NCBI GenBank assembly: GCA_002347085.1
Contig: DDWW01000010.1
Coordinates: forward strand, 8,071-19,574
Source of the DNA: Desulfobulbaceae bacterium UBA2276
GTDB taxonomy: Bacteria; Desulfobacterota; Desulfobulbia; Desulfobulbales; Desulfocapsaceae
Reading direction: 5' to 3'
DNA: 11,504 nt
In this document: piece after piece, positions 1 to 6,007 of the stretch
Position numbering within the stretch: position 1 is the first letter of the stretch
Layout of the letters: each line of letters begins with the position of its first letter
Notes under the pieces: model-generated
Told to the model about the DNA's origin: nothing
Databases searched by the model: none
The model's input: only the letters and a program-made list of their open reading frames with translations
Program-made: the position numbers and the translations under genes

Positions 1-2
1 CT

Positions 3-1427
3 GTCGATCTGCCGGAATGGCAAAAAGCGATGCAGCTTGCGGACAAATATTTCGCTGACGCTCAATGGAGAGAGGCAATGGCCAGTTACACCCGCACCTT
101 GCAGCTTGCATCCGCAATACCAGCAATCGACAAGGCGATCCTTGATCAGGTCCGCAACAACAGTGCCACGGCTCAATTCAATATTTTTTTGCAGGCAGGG
201 GAAAAGGCCATAGCCGGCTTAGAATTGGATTCCGCCAAAAATCATCTTGACAAGGCCATGGCCCTGGCCAAGCAAAACCCCCAGATTCCACCGGAAACCA
301 TCTCGAAAATTAAATCTTTGACCAGCCAGATCGAATTCAACAAGTTAATGGCCTCAGGTGAAGGATATTTCGCCAAAGGTGAGTGGGATAAGGCCTTGAC
401 CTCGTTTGAGCAAGCAAAAGGGATAGAAGGGACTCTCTCTTTTACCGATGCCTCCACGCTGGCCGCTCTCCAGGAGGTTATAATCAGGACCAAGGTCTTC
501 AACTCCCTGGAACAAGGCAAGAAGGCATTTGCCGAGGCGCAATGGGATCAGGCTATCGCCAACTATGAGGCAGCTATTCGACTCCTGGAGGAAAACAGCG
601 AGACCCTTCGTCGTGACAACCCCCTGCAAAGCCAGCAAAAAATCGCCAAACTCATGCTCCACGCCGCTGTGATCAGGGATCAGCAGAGCGCAGCCACCCA
701 CTTGAAAAACAAGGAATTCACGCCGGCAATCGACAAGCTTCAGGCTATCCTCGAGACCATCAACAAGAGTCCATTGGTCAAGGACCAGGAGTTCCAGACC
801 ATTCTCAAAGAGACCAGGGCCTCTATCACTCAGGCCCAGGAAGATCAGCTGATGATTGAGCTGAGCACCTATCTTACCGACAACTACCAGAAAATCTTCA
901 CCCAGAACAATCCAACCCTGGCCGCTGATAATTTAGCGCAACCGAAGGCAGCTTTTATAAAAAAAATAGACAGCAAGCTGCTGTTCAAGCTTCAATGTTT
1001 TGAGCAGGGTCATGGCCGCCCGGTACTCTTACAGATAAGTTATATCTACGATCCAGCTACCCAAAAATGGCGGTTTTTCAGCAATGACAAATCGGTCAAT
1101 GAACGAGAGGAGACAGCCGCCGGCCAGAAGATACTGGCCGGTGCTTATCAGGCCCAAGAAGACCGTTTGATAGCCAAGCAAACAGCGTACCTGGCCGACA
1201 ACTTCCAGGCCCTGCTCATCAAAGATACTCCCGATCTCCTCGCTGAGAACTTAGCAAAACCTCAAGCCAGCTTTGTCAAGAAAGTTGGCGACAAGATGCT
1301 CTTTACCCTCCAGTATCTTGATCTTAGCAGTGATAAGCCAACGCCCCGGCAGGTGAACTATCTCTACGATCCAACAAAAAACCAGTGGGAGACATATCCT
1401 TCCGCCGTTACCAAGAAGGACAAATAA
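3..1427 (+). CDS. Repeat-rich (TPR-like) protein with duplicated C-terminal domain, 5' truncated
   Basis: The reading frame is open from the first bases of the window and runs through the in-frame ATG at 30, so the true start probably lies upstream and position 30 should not be taken as the start. Counting from that ATG, residues 1-260 are helical and contain several TPR-like units with the pattern small residue, F or K-E-W/Q-W, D/E-x-A, about 12 residues, for example near ADAQWREAMASY, AKGEWDKALTSF and AEAQWDQAIANYEAAI. TPR arrays normally mediate protein-protein contacts. From about residue 271 two tandem copies of an approximately 85-residue domain follow (about 271-355 and 375-460), each ending in a YxYDP...W motif. 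I do not recognise that domain. No signal peptide can be judged because the N-terminus is missing. The gene converges on the histidine-tailed gene at 1470. Function unknown; TPR-like call is moderately sure. Confidence 0.75.
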   Translation, partial: VDLPEWQKAMQLADKYFADAQWREAMASYTRTLQLASAIPAIDKAILDQVRNNSATAQFNIFLQAGEKAIAGLELDSAKNHLDKAMALAKQNPQIPPETISKIKSLTSQIEFNKLMASGEGYFAKGEWDKALTSFEQAKGIEGTLSFTDASTLAALQEVIIRTKVFNSLEQGKKAFAEAQWDQAIANYEAAIRLLEENSETLRRDNPLQSQQKIAKLMLHAAVIRDQQSAATHLKNKEFTPAIDKLQAILETINKSPLVKDQEFQTILKETRASITQAQEDQLMIELSTYLTDNYQKIFTQNNPTLAADNLAQPKAAFIKKIDSKLLFKLQCFEQGHGRPVLLQISYIYDPATQKWRFFSNDKSVNEREETAAGQKILAGAYQAQEDRLIAKQTAYLADNFQALLIKDTPDLLAENLAKPQASFVKKVGDKMLFTLQYLDLSSDKPTPRQVNYLYDPTKNQWETYPSAVTKKDK

Positions 1428-1469
1428 TTTCCATAAACTTCTCCCTGTAAAAAAACCAGCCCTGTTCAA

Positions 1470-1715
1470 TCAATGATGATGGTGGTGATGATGACCATCA
1501 TCATCCGGCATCTCGCCGCCCGCAACCAGCAAGGCTTTATCTAACAGTTCACTGGCCTGGTTCATGGCTGCGATAGCACTCTCTATGTGATCAGCCACTT
1601 CCGTCTCCCCAGCTTGCCGCGCCAAGGCCGACCATTTACCATATTCTTCCGCATGGCCACGATTATGCTGGATCCAATGCGGCAACAAAACCCTGAGTTT
1701 CTCCATCTGTTCCAT
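1470..1715 (-). CDS. Small helical protein with C-terminal seven-histidine tail
   Basis: An 81-residue protein, acidic and almost certainly all-helical apart from its tail. The N-terminal helix carries His13, His17 and His21 spaced i, i+4, i+8, with Glu24 next, so they line one helix face. The C-terminus is Asp-Asp-Asp-Gly followed by seven histidines and the stop codon, encoded by a mix of CAT and CAC codons. Both features suggest transition-metal binding, most plausibly nickel. The ATG at 1715 was chosen because GGGAG lies about 7 nt upstream; an ATG at 1706 is the alternative. It lies 169 nt after a CooT-like gene on the same strand. In Rhodospirillum rubrum, CooT is encoded beside CooJ, a His-rich-tailed nickel protein, so this may be a functional analogue. 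I cannot show homology to CooJ, and metal storage or a chaperone role is inference. The tail is native chromosomal context, not an obvious cloning tag. Confidence 0.8.
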   Translation of the reverse strand: MEQMEKLRVLLPHWIQHNRGHAEEYGKWSALARQAGETEVADHIESAIAAMNQASELLDKALLVAGGEMPDDDGHHHHHHH

Positions 1716-1884
1716 TGTCTTCTCCCTCTCTGAATTCCTTTGATTCTTTCGTCTTTTACTTTCTCAATCAAATATGCTTTTTGGGCCTCGCGCAGAGCCG
1801 CAGGGGCAAAAATTCATTTCTACAATAAAATACGATAGTTACGCGCATCATTCTTCCACGCATAACCATGAAGTGTAACTCCCG

Positions 1885-2085
1885 TTATCGGCCCGTGCTT
1901 TTTTTCAGAACGACCTTACCGCCCAAAAAATCAATGGCCTGGATAAAGACCTCCTCCACCTTGAGCGGTGCCTCAAAAAAAGCGGCCACCTCAATGGTGG
2001 CGCCAGACACCTGCAGACGGGTCACATTCTCCATAACGATCTTTTCCTCGCCATTTTCTTCCACGACCACCTTTATCTGACACAT
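1885..2085 (-). CDS. CooT-like small nickel-binding protein
   Basis: A 66-residue protein beginning Met-Cys-Gln, followed by alternating beta-strand-like segments (KVVVEENGEEKIVMENVTRL) and ending with an LKKSTGR tail. The length, the invariant second-position cysteine and the pattern of short strands with a central 'VMENV' match the CooT family, small proteins in which Cys2 ligates Ni(II) at a dimer interface. CooT was described from the CO dehydrogenase maturation operon of R. rubrum, but the family is widespread in anaerobes without a defined partner. The ATG at 2085 is preferred over an in-frame GTG at 2097 because GAGGA sits about 6 nt before it and because it places Cys at position 2. 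It lies 57 nt after kdsD and is probably cotranscribed with it. Family assignment is from memory of the motif and is fairly sure; the partner enzyme is unknown. Confidence 0.75.
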   Translation of the reverse strand: MCQIKVVVEENGEEKIVMENVTRLQVSGATIEVAAFFEAPLKVEEVFIQAIDFLGGKVVLKKSTGR

Positions 2086-2142
2086 TGTTTTCCTCACTTG
2101 CCTTCTTATTCCCTGGCGATCCCAAGACCATCCCCAAGACGG

Positions 2143-3117
2143 TCATACCAAAAAACGAAACTCACCCTTCCCTAACAGGTCATGCAGATGCAGGATCCCT
2201 GCCAGCCCGCCTCCTGTGCTGACAATCGGCAGCACGGTAATTTCATGCCTCTGCATGATACTCAAGGCATCGGCGGCCAGCATGGAACCATCAATAGCCA
2301 CCGGATCCGGGGTCATAATATCTACCGCCCGCATACGAAAAAGTTCTTTTCCCAGGGCGATGCTGCGCCGCACGTCTCCATCGGTGACAATGCCCAGGAT
2401 CTTCTCACCTGCCCCCATAATCAAGACTGCCCCCAGATTCTTTTCGTTTAACACCGCTATAGCCTGCTCCGCCGGTTCTTCACCCGACACCCGGGGGATT
2501 CCGTCGCCAGTCAACATCACCTCACGCACCTTGACCTTCAAACGTTCTCCCAAGCTGCCGCCGGGGTGATTTTTTCGGAAATCTACGGCCCGAAACTCCT
2601 TCTTCTGGAGCAGGACAACGGCCAAGGCATCACCCATGGCAAGAGTTGCCGTAGTCGAGGCAGTCGGAGCAAGCCCCAGAGGACAGGCCTCCATCGGTAC
2701 CCCGATATCAAGCACCAGATCAGCCGCCTCGGCCAGGATGGAATTAGGCCCACCGGTCATGGCAATAATCGTGACCCCTCGTTTGTGCAAATTCGTCAGG
2801 AGGCCATTCAACTCTGTAGTGGCACCGGAATAGGAAATGGCAATCACCACATCGGTGGGCATAACCATCCCCAGATCGCCATGCATGGCCTCCACCGGGT
2901 GCAGAAAAAATGAGGGGGTGCCGGTACTGTTCAGGGTCGCTGCTATTTTTTGGCCTATGATCCCTGATTTACCGATACCGGTAATCACCACCCGGCTCGG
3001 ACACTGCATGAGCATCTCCACTGCCTGTTCAAACTCCGCCCCAATCCGCTCCCGTACCGCTGCCAGGCCTTGTTCTTCGATCAAAAAAACTTTTTGCGCC
3101 TCTTCTTTTATCGACAT
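2143..3117 (-). CDS. kdsD: D-arabinose 5-phosphate isomerase (KdsD/KpsF)
   Basis: This enzyme interconverts ribulose 5-phosphate and arabinose 5-phosphate, the first committed precursor of Kdo in lipopolysaccharide synthesis; it is cytoplasmic. The 324-residue length is usual. An N-terminal SIS sugar-isomerase domain spans roughly residues 35-170, with GIGKSG at 47-52 and SYSGATTE at 95-102. Residues Lys50, Glu102, Glu143 and His184 correspond at constant spacing to the E. coli KdsD catalytic residues Lys59, Glu111, Glu152 and His193. Two CBS domains follow at about 199-258 and 266-318. The ATG at 3117 has AAGGA about 7 nt upstream. It is the first gene of a probable three-gene minus-strand unit with the CooT-like and histidine-tailed genes. 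The gap to the upstream yhdH-type gene is about 130 nt, so it may have its own promoter or be read through. Paralogues KpsF/GutQ cannot be separated from sequence alone. Confidence 0.95.
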   Translation of the reverse strand: MSIKEEAQKVFLIEEQGLAAVRERIGAEFEQAVEMLMQCPSRVVITGIGKSGIIGQKIAATLNSTGTPSFFLHPVEAMHGDLGMVMPTDVVIAISYSGATTELNGLLTNLHKRGVTIIAMTGGPNSILAEAADLVLDIGVPMEACPLGLAPTASTTATLAMGDALAVVLLQKKEFRAVDFRKNHPGGSLGERLKVKVREVMLTGDGIPRVSGEEPAEQAIAVLNEKNLGAVLIMGAGEKILGIVTDGDVRRSIALGKELFRMRAVDIMTPDPVAIDGSMLAADALSIMQRHEITVLPIVSTGGGLAGILHLHDLLGKGEFRFLV

Positions 3118-3247
3118 TTTGTATCCTTGTTCCGCTTCCTGTTTCCACTTATCCGAAAGTCTTTTGTTGTTGCATCACCGATGACACAGACGTTCATTCT
3201 CCGTTGTTCCTGCTTACGGGGACAAAAGTTTATTTAAAGATCACCCA

Positions 3248-4237
3248 TCATATCAGCCGCACCAGCATCCGTCCCCGAATACCCCCGGTTAGCATCCGCT
3301 GGATGGCATCGTCAAGTTGTTCCAAAGTAATCACCGATACCAGATGATCAAGCCGGCTGAATTTATACTCACTTGCCAACAGGCCCCAGATGCGCTCACG
3401 AACGGCCAAAGGACAGCGGGCGGAATCAATGCCGATCAATCGAACTCCCCGAATAATAAAGGGATAGACGGTCAAGGCCAGATCACCGGAAGCCGCGTTG
3501 CCGCAACTGGTTACCACCCCGTCGTAGCGGGTTTCCTTGATGGCTGTCTCCAGATATTGGCCACCAACGGTATCAACCACCCCGGCCCATCTCTCCGGCA
3601 GGAGCATCTTTGAACGCAAGCGGAGAAATTCTCCCCGAGCAAGCACAGACTGGGCCCCCAACTCCCGCAGGAATTCCGCCTCTTGTTTTCCGGTGAGGGC
3701 CGTCACCGAAAAACCTAATTGAGCAAGGATAGCCACACTGATCGACCCCACGCCACCAGTGGCCCCGGTCACCAGGATATCACCATCTCCAGGAATACAT
3801 CCCTGGCGCACCAACATCTCCACACAACGCCCGGCGGTGAAACCAGCGGTGCCCAGCATCATGCTCTGTTCCAGGCTTAAACCTTCCGGCAGCCGCACGA
3901 CCCACGCCGCCGGAACACGCACATACTCGGCAAAGCCACCCGGGTGATTCATCCCCAGATCATATCCCGAGACAATAACCTGATCTCCCGGCAGAAAAGT
4001 GTCAACAGTCGACTCCTCTACGACCCCCGCCGCATCAATACCCGGAGTATGGGGATAGCGCCTGGTTACCCCCCGATTACCAGAGGCCGACAAGGCGTCC
4101 TTATAGTTCAGCGAAGAATAATGAACCCTGACCAAGACCTCACCCTGTGGAAGATCCAGGGTGTCCCTTTCTTCGACCGAGCGGATAAATACCCCCTTGC
4201 TCTGTTCGCGTACGACCAAACTTCGATAGAATCCCAC
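3248..4237 (-). CDS. YhdH/AcuI-type zinc-free medium-chain oxidoreductase
   Basis: A 329-residue member of the medium-chain dehydrogenase/reductase superfamily, YhdH/AcuI branch. AcuI-type members reduce acryloyl-CoA to propanoyl-CoA with NADPH; others are annotated quinone oxidoreductases. Visible motifs are SSLNYKDALS (41-50), PGIDAAG (65-71), the GYDLG...HPGGFAEYV block (91-106) and the Rossmann loop TGATGGVGS (157-165), which binds the NADPH phosphate side. The structural and catalytic zinc cysteines of alcohol dehydrogenases are absent, as expected for this branch. It starts with GTG at 4237, supported by AAGGGG about 9 nt upstream and by alignment of the conserved N-terminus. It is divergent from metK across about 360 bp. 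Substrate cannot be assigned from sequence; acryloyl-CoA reduction would fit propionate or DMSP metabolism but that is inference. Confidence 0.88.
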   Translation of the reverse strand: MGFYRSLVVREQSKGVFIRSVEERDTLDLPQGEVLVRVHYSSLNYKDALSASGNRGVTRRYPHTPGIDAAGVVEESTVDTFLPGDQVIVSGYDLGMNHPGGFAEYVRVPAAWVVRLPEGLSLEQSMMLGTAGFTAGRCVEMLVRQGCIPGDGDILVTGATGGVGSISVAILAQLGFSVTALTGKQEAEFLRELGAQSVLARGEFLRLRSKMLLPERWAGVVDTVGGQYLETAIKETRYDGVVTSCGNAASGDLALTVYPFIIRGVRLIGIDSARCPLAVRERIWGLLASEYKFSRLDHLVSVITLEQLDDAIQRMLTGGIRGRMLVRLI

Positions 4238-4299
4238 AATATTTGCCCCTTGACCCGAGTTTTATTTGACGAATTACTCTTTATGTTTACAGTAGATCA

Positions 4300-4321
4300 C
4301 CAGAATAAAGTATTATTCTGG
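4300..4321. repeat. Perfect 9-bp inverted repeat, candidate operator
   Basis: Arms CCAGAATAA (4300-4308) and TTATTCTGG (4313-4321) are perfect reverse complements separated by AGTA. It sits between two divergent genes, 63 bp before the GTG of the yhdH-type gene and 34 bp before the metK -35 box. Neither side has a run of T after it, so it is not an intrinsic terminator. A dimeric repressor or activator site is the simplest reading, but no regulator family is implied. Confidence 0.45.
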
Positions 4322-4354
4322 GTACAAATATCAGTCGCATAACAGTCTTTTTTC

Positions 4355-4384
4355 TTGACAAGACTTCTCAATTTTCGTCATTAT
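4355..4384 (+). promoter_or_regulatory. Candidate sigma-70 promoter of metK
   Basis: A perfect -35 box TTGACA (4355-4360) is followed after 18 bp by CATTAT (4379-4384), which matches the -10 consensus at four of six positions. Transcription would start near 4391, giving a leader of roughly 209 nt before the metK ATG. The -10 box is weak, so the exact start is uncertain. Confidence 0.45.
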
Positions 4385-4465
4385 CAAAATTTTAATCTCT
4401 GTAAGAAATAACGTCTAAGCTCTTGTTAAAATGTACGACAACATTGCAATGCCATGAACAGCATA

Positions 4466-4518
4466 AGGTGCCGTAATAAAATAAGAGAGCAAGCACTGTT
4501 TATTTCATAACGACACCT
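4466..4518. repeat. Long imperfect inverted repeat in the metK leader
   Basis: Two 19-nt arms (4466-4484 and 4500-4518) flank a 15-nt loop. Sixteen of 19 positions pair in the plus strand. Of the three mismatches (4471/4513, 4475/4509, 4478/4506), two become G-U wobbles in a minus-strand RNA, leaving a single U-U mismatch. There is no downstream T run on either strand. It could be part of the 5' leader of the minus-strand yhdH-type transcript, or a DNA-level dyad. Confidence 0.45.
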
Positions 4519-4599
4519 AAATAAACACATCCTCAGCACTTTTACCCTACATTTTTGTCTGTGAGAAGTGTTTCACCATTCTCTCCTTGGAGCCATACC

Positions 4600-5763
4600 A
4601 TGTCCAATTATCTTTTCACCTCCGAATCCGTTTCTGAAGGGCATCCTGACAAGGTGGCCGATCAGATCTCCGATGCCATCCTCGATGCCATCCTCACCCA
4701 GGATCCCCTCGCCCGTGTGGGATGTGAGACCTTGGTCACCACCGGTATGGCGGTTATCGCCGGCGAGATCACCACGACCGCCTGGGTCGATATGCCCGAT
4801 GTCGTTCGTCAGACTATTCGTGCTATTGGCTACAACTCATCAACCATGGGGTTTGACTGGCAATCCTGTGCCGTACTCACTTCTATTGATAAACAGTCTC
4901 CAGACATCGCGCAAGGCGTGGATGAAGGTAGCGGCATCGATCTGGATCAGGGAGCTGGAGACCAGGGCTTGATGTTTGGCTATGCCAGCAACGAGACCAG
5001 GGTGTTAATGCCCATGCCTATCACCTACGCCCACCGCCTGACCAAACGACAGTCAGAGGTACGTAAATCCGGTCGCCTTCCGTGGCTGCGCCCTGATGCC
5101 AAAAGCCAGGTCACTATTGAATATGAGAACAATGTGCCCAAACGGGTCGAGGCGGTCGTCCTCTCCACCCAGCATGATGAGAGCATCAGCTATGAAGATC
5201 TCAAAGAAGGAGTCATGGAGGAGATCATCAAGCCGATCCTGCCAGCCGAGATGGTTGATGCTAATACCAAATACTATATCAATCCTACCGGCCGTTTCGT
5301 GATCGGCGGGCCAGTTGGCGACTGCGGAGTAACCGGACGCAAGATTATTGTTGATACTTACGGCGGTAAAGGCTCGCATGGCGGCGGGGCCTTTTCCGGC
5401 AAAGACCCTTCCAAGGTTGACCGCTCTTCTTCGTATATGGGACGCTATATTGCCAAAAACATAGTAGCGGCCGGCCTAGCCACCGAGGTTGAGATCCAGG
5501 TGGCCTATGCCATCGGCATCTCTCAGCCGGTATCGATCAATATCAACAGCTTTGGGACCGGAAAGATTGCGGATGAAGCCATTAAGGCCCTGATTCTCCG
5601 CCACTTTGACCTGCGTCCCAAGGCCATTATCCATCACCTCAACCTGTTACGTCCTATCTATCAGGCCACTGCCGCCTATGGTCATTTTGGTCGTGAACAC
5701 GAAAATTTCACCTGGGAAAAAACCGACAAGGCCGCAATCTTGCGGGAGGATGCCAAACTTTAG
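4600..5763 (+). CDS. metK: S-adenosylmethionine synthetase
   Basis: MetK condenses methionine and ATP to S-adenosylmethionine, releasing phosphate and pyrophosphate; cytoplasmic tetramer. The 387-residue protein has the usual three-domain layout. Signature elements are SESVSEGHPDK at 8-18 (ATP and metal site), GAGDQGLMFGYA at 118-129 and the glycine-rich loop GGGAFSGKD at 261-269. The ATG at 4600 is chosen because the conserved N-terminus begins there and GGAG lies 7 nt upstream; an in-frame TTG at 4555 would add 15 unconserved residues. It is followed on the same strand by ahcY after about 245 bp, placing SAM synthesis beside SAH removal. A long leader suggests post-transcriptional control, but no known SAM riboswitch is visible in it. 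Confidence 0.97.
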   Translation: MSNYLFTSESVSEGHPDKVADQISDAILDAILTQDPLARVGCETLVTTGMAVIAGEITTTAWVDMPDVVRQTIRAIGYNSSTMGFDWQSCAVLTSIDKQSPDIAQGVDEGSGIDLDQGAGDQGLMFGYASNETRVLMPMPITYAHRLTKRQSEVRKSGRLPWLRPDAKSQVTIEYENNVPKRVEAVVLSTQHDESISYEDLKEGVMEEIIKPILPAEMVDANTKYYINPTGRFVIGGPVGDCGVTGRKIIVDTYGGKGSHGGGAFSGKDPSKVDRSSSYMGRYIAKNIVAAGLATEVEIQVAYAIGISQPVSININSFGTGKIADEAIKALILRHFDLRPKAIIHHLNLLRPIYQATAAYGHFGREHENFTWEKTDKAAILREDAKL

Positions 5764-5790
5764 GGGTCGTTTAAAAATAACCACTACGAT

Positions 5791-5846
5791 TTTCTCCATT
5801 TCTTTACGGCCCCCATTATGCCGTTAACAATATTGAGATGGAGAAA
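5791..5846 (+). repeat. Nested stem-loop after metK, possible weak terminator
   Basis: Outer arms at 5791-5802 (TTTCTCCATTTC) and 5835-5846 (GAGATGGAGAAA) pair over 12 positions with a single U-G wobble that only works in plus-strand RNA. An inner stem ACGGC (5806-5810) with GCCGT (5820-5824) stacks inside. The sequence after it is TTATTTTC, a poor U tract. It begins 28 nt after the metK stop. It may be the metK transcript end or a processing structure. Confidence 0.45.
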
Positions 5847-5859
5847 TTATTTTCAGAGT

Positions 5860-6007
5860 CTTCGCTTACCTGAACGACGGCTAAGAGAGTTGGTACCGCC
5901 CCAAAGGCTATAACCAGTTCGAAAGCAAGACCTTGCCCACCTGTTATAGAACATTTACAGGTGGGCCTTTCTTTATAACTTATCCATTTCACACCGAGGT
6001 ATTTTTA
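5860..6007 (+). promoter_or_regulatory. ahcY leader with possible attenuator
   Basis: This stretch lies between the metK stem-loop and the ahcY ATG and ends with a GAGG ribosome-binding site at 5995-5998. It contains an intrinsic-terminator-like hairpin (5935-5966) only about 30 nt before that site. The upstream part (5860-5934) has no coding look and does not match the SAH riboswitch core that often precedes ahcY. It could be a regulatory leader of unrecognised class, or simply hold the terminator of metK followed by an ahcY promoter that I cannot pick out. Confidence 0.35.
5935..5976 (+). terminator. Intrinsic-terminator-like hairpin upstream of ahcY
   Basis: Perfect 10-bp arms GCCCACCTGT (5935-5944) and ACAGGTGGGC (5957-5966) enclose a 12-nt loop and are followed by CTTTCTTTAT. 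The stem is GC-rich and strong; the U tract is interrupted by C. It could end metK transcription or act as an attenuator for ahcY. Confidence 0.65.

Larger units (their letters stand above)
4238..4599. promoter_or_regulatory. Divergent intergenic region between yhdH-type gene and metK
   Basis: No gene is visible in these 362 bp, which are AT-richer than the flanking coding sequence. They hold a candidate metK promoter, a leader of about 200 nt and three dyads: a 9+9 bp inverted repeat at 4300-4321, a 10-bp perfect palindrome CATTGCAATG at 4442-4451, and a long imperfect hairpin at 4466-4518. I looked for SAM-I, SAM-II and SAH riboswitch signatures in the metK leader and do not recognise one. 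The region must also carry the minus-strand promoter for the yhdH-type gene; I could not identify it with confidence. Confidence 0.6.

Noticed and set aside
1470..1500. Histidine run as a cloning-tag artefact
   Set aside because: It is encoded by mixed CAT and CAC codons in a natural gene with its own ribosome-binding site and chromosomal neighbours; nothing vector-like is present.
3113..3204. Possible small peptide gene (about 30 codons) upstream of and overlapping the kdsD start on the minus strand
   Set aside because: The GGAG before its ATG is only one base away, too close to serve as a ribosome-binding site, and the product resembles nothing known.
5842..5934. Possible transposase remnant (frame reading WYRPKGYNQFESK) between metK and ahcY
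   Set aside because: The frame is interrupted by a stop, is very short, and I cannot tie it to any transposase family; treated as non-coding leader.
5933..6007. N-terminal extension of AhcY by 25 residues
   Set aside because: The extension is translated from the terminator-like hairpin and leader, while a good ribosome-binding site and the conserved family start support 6008.
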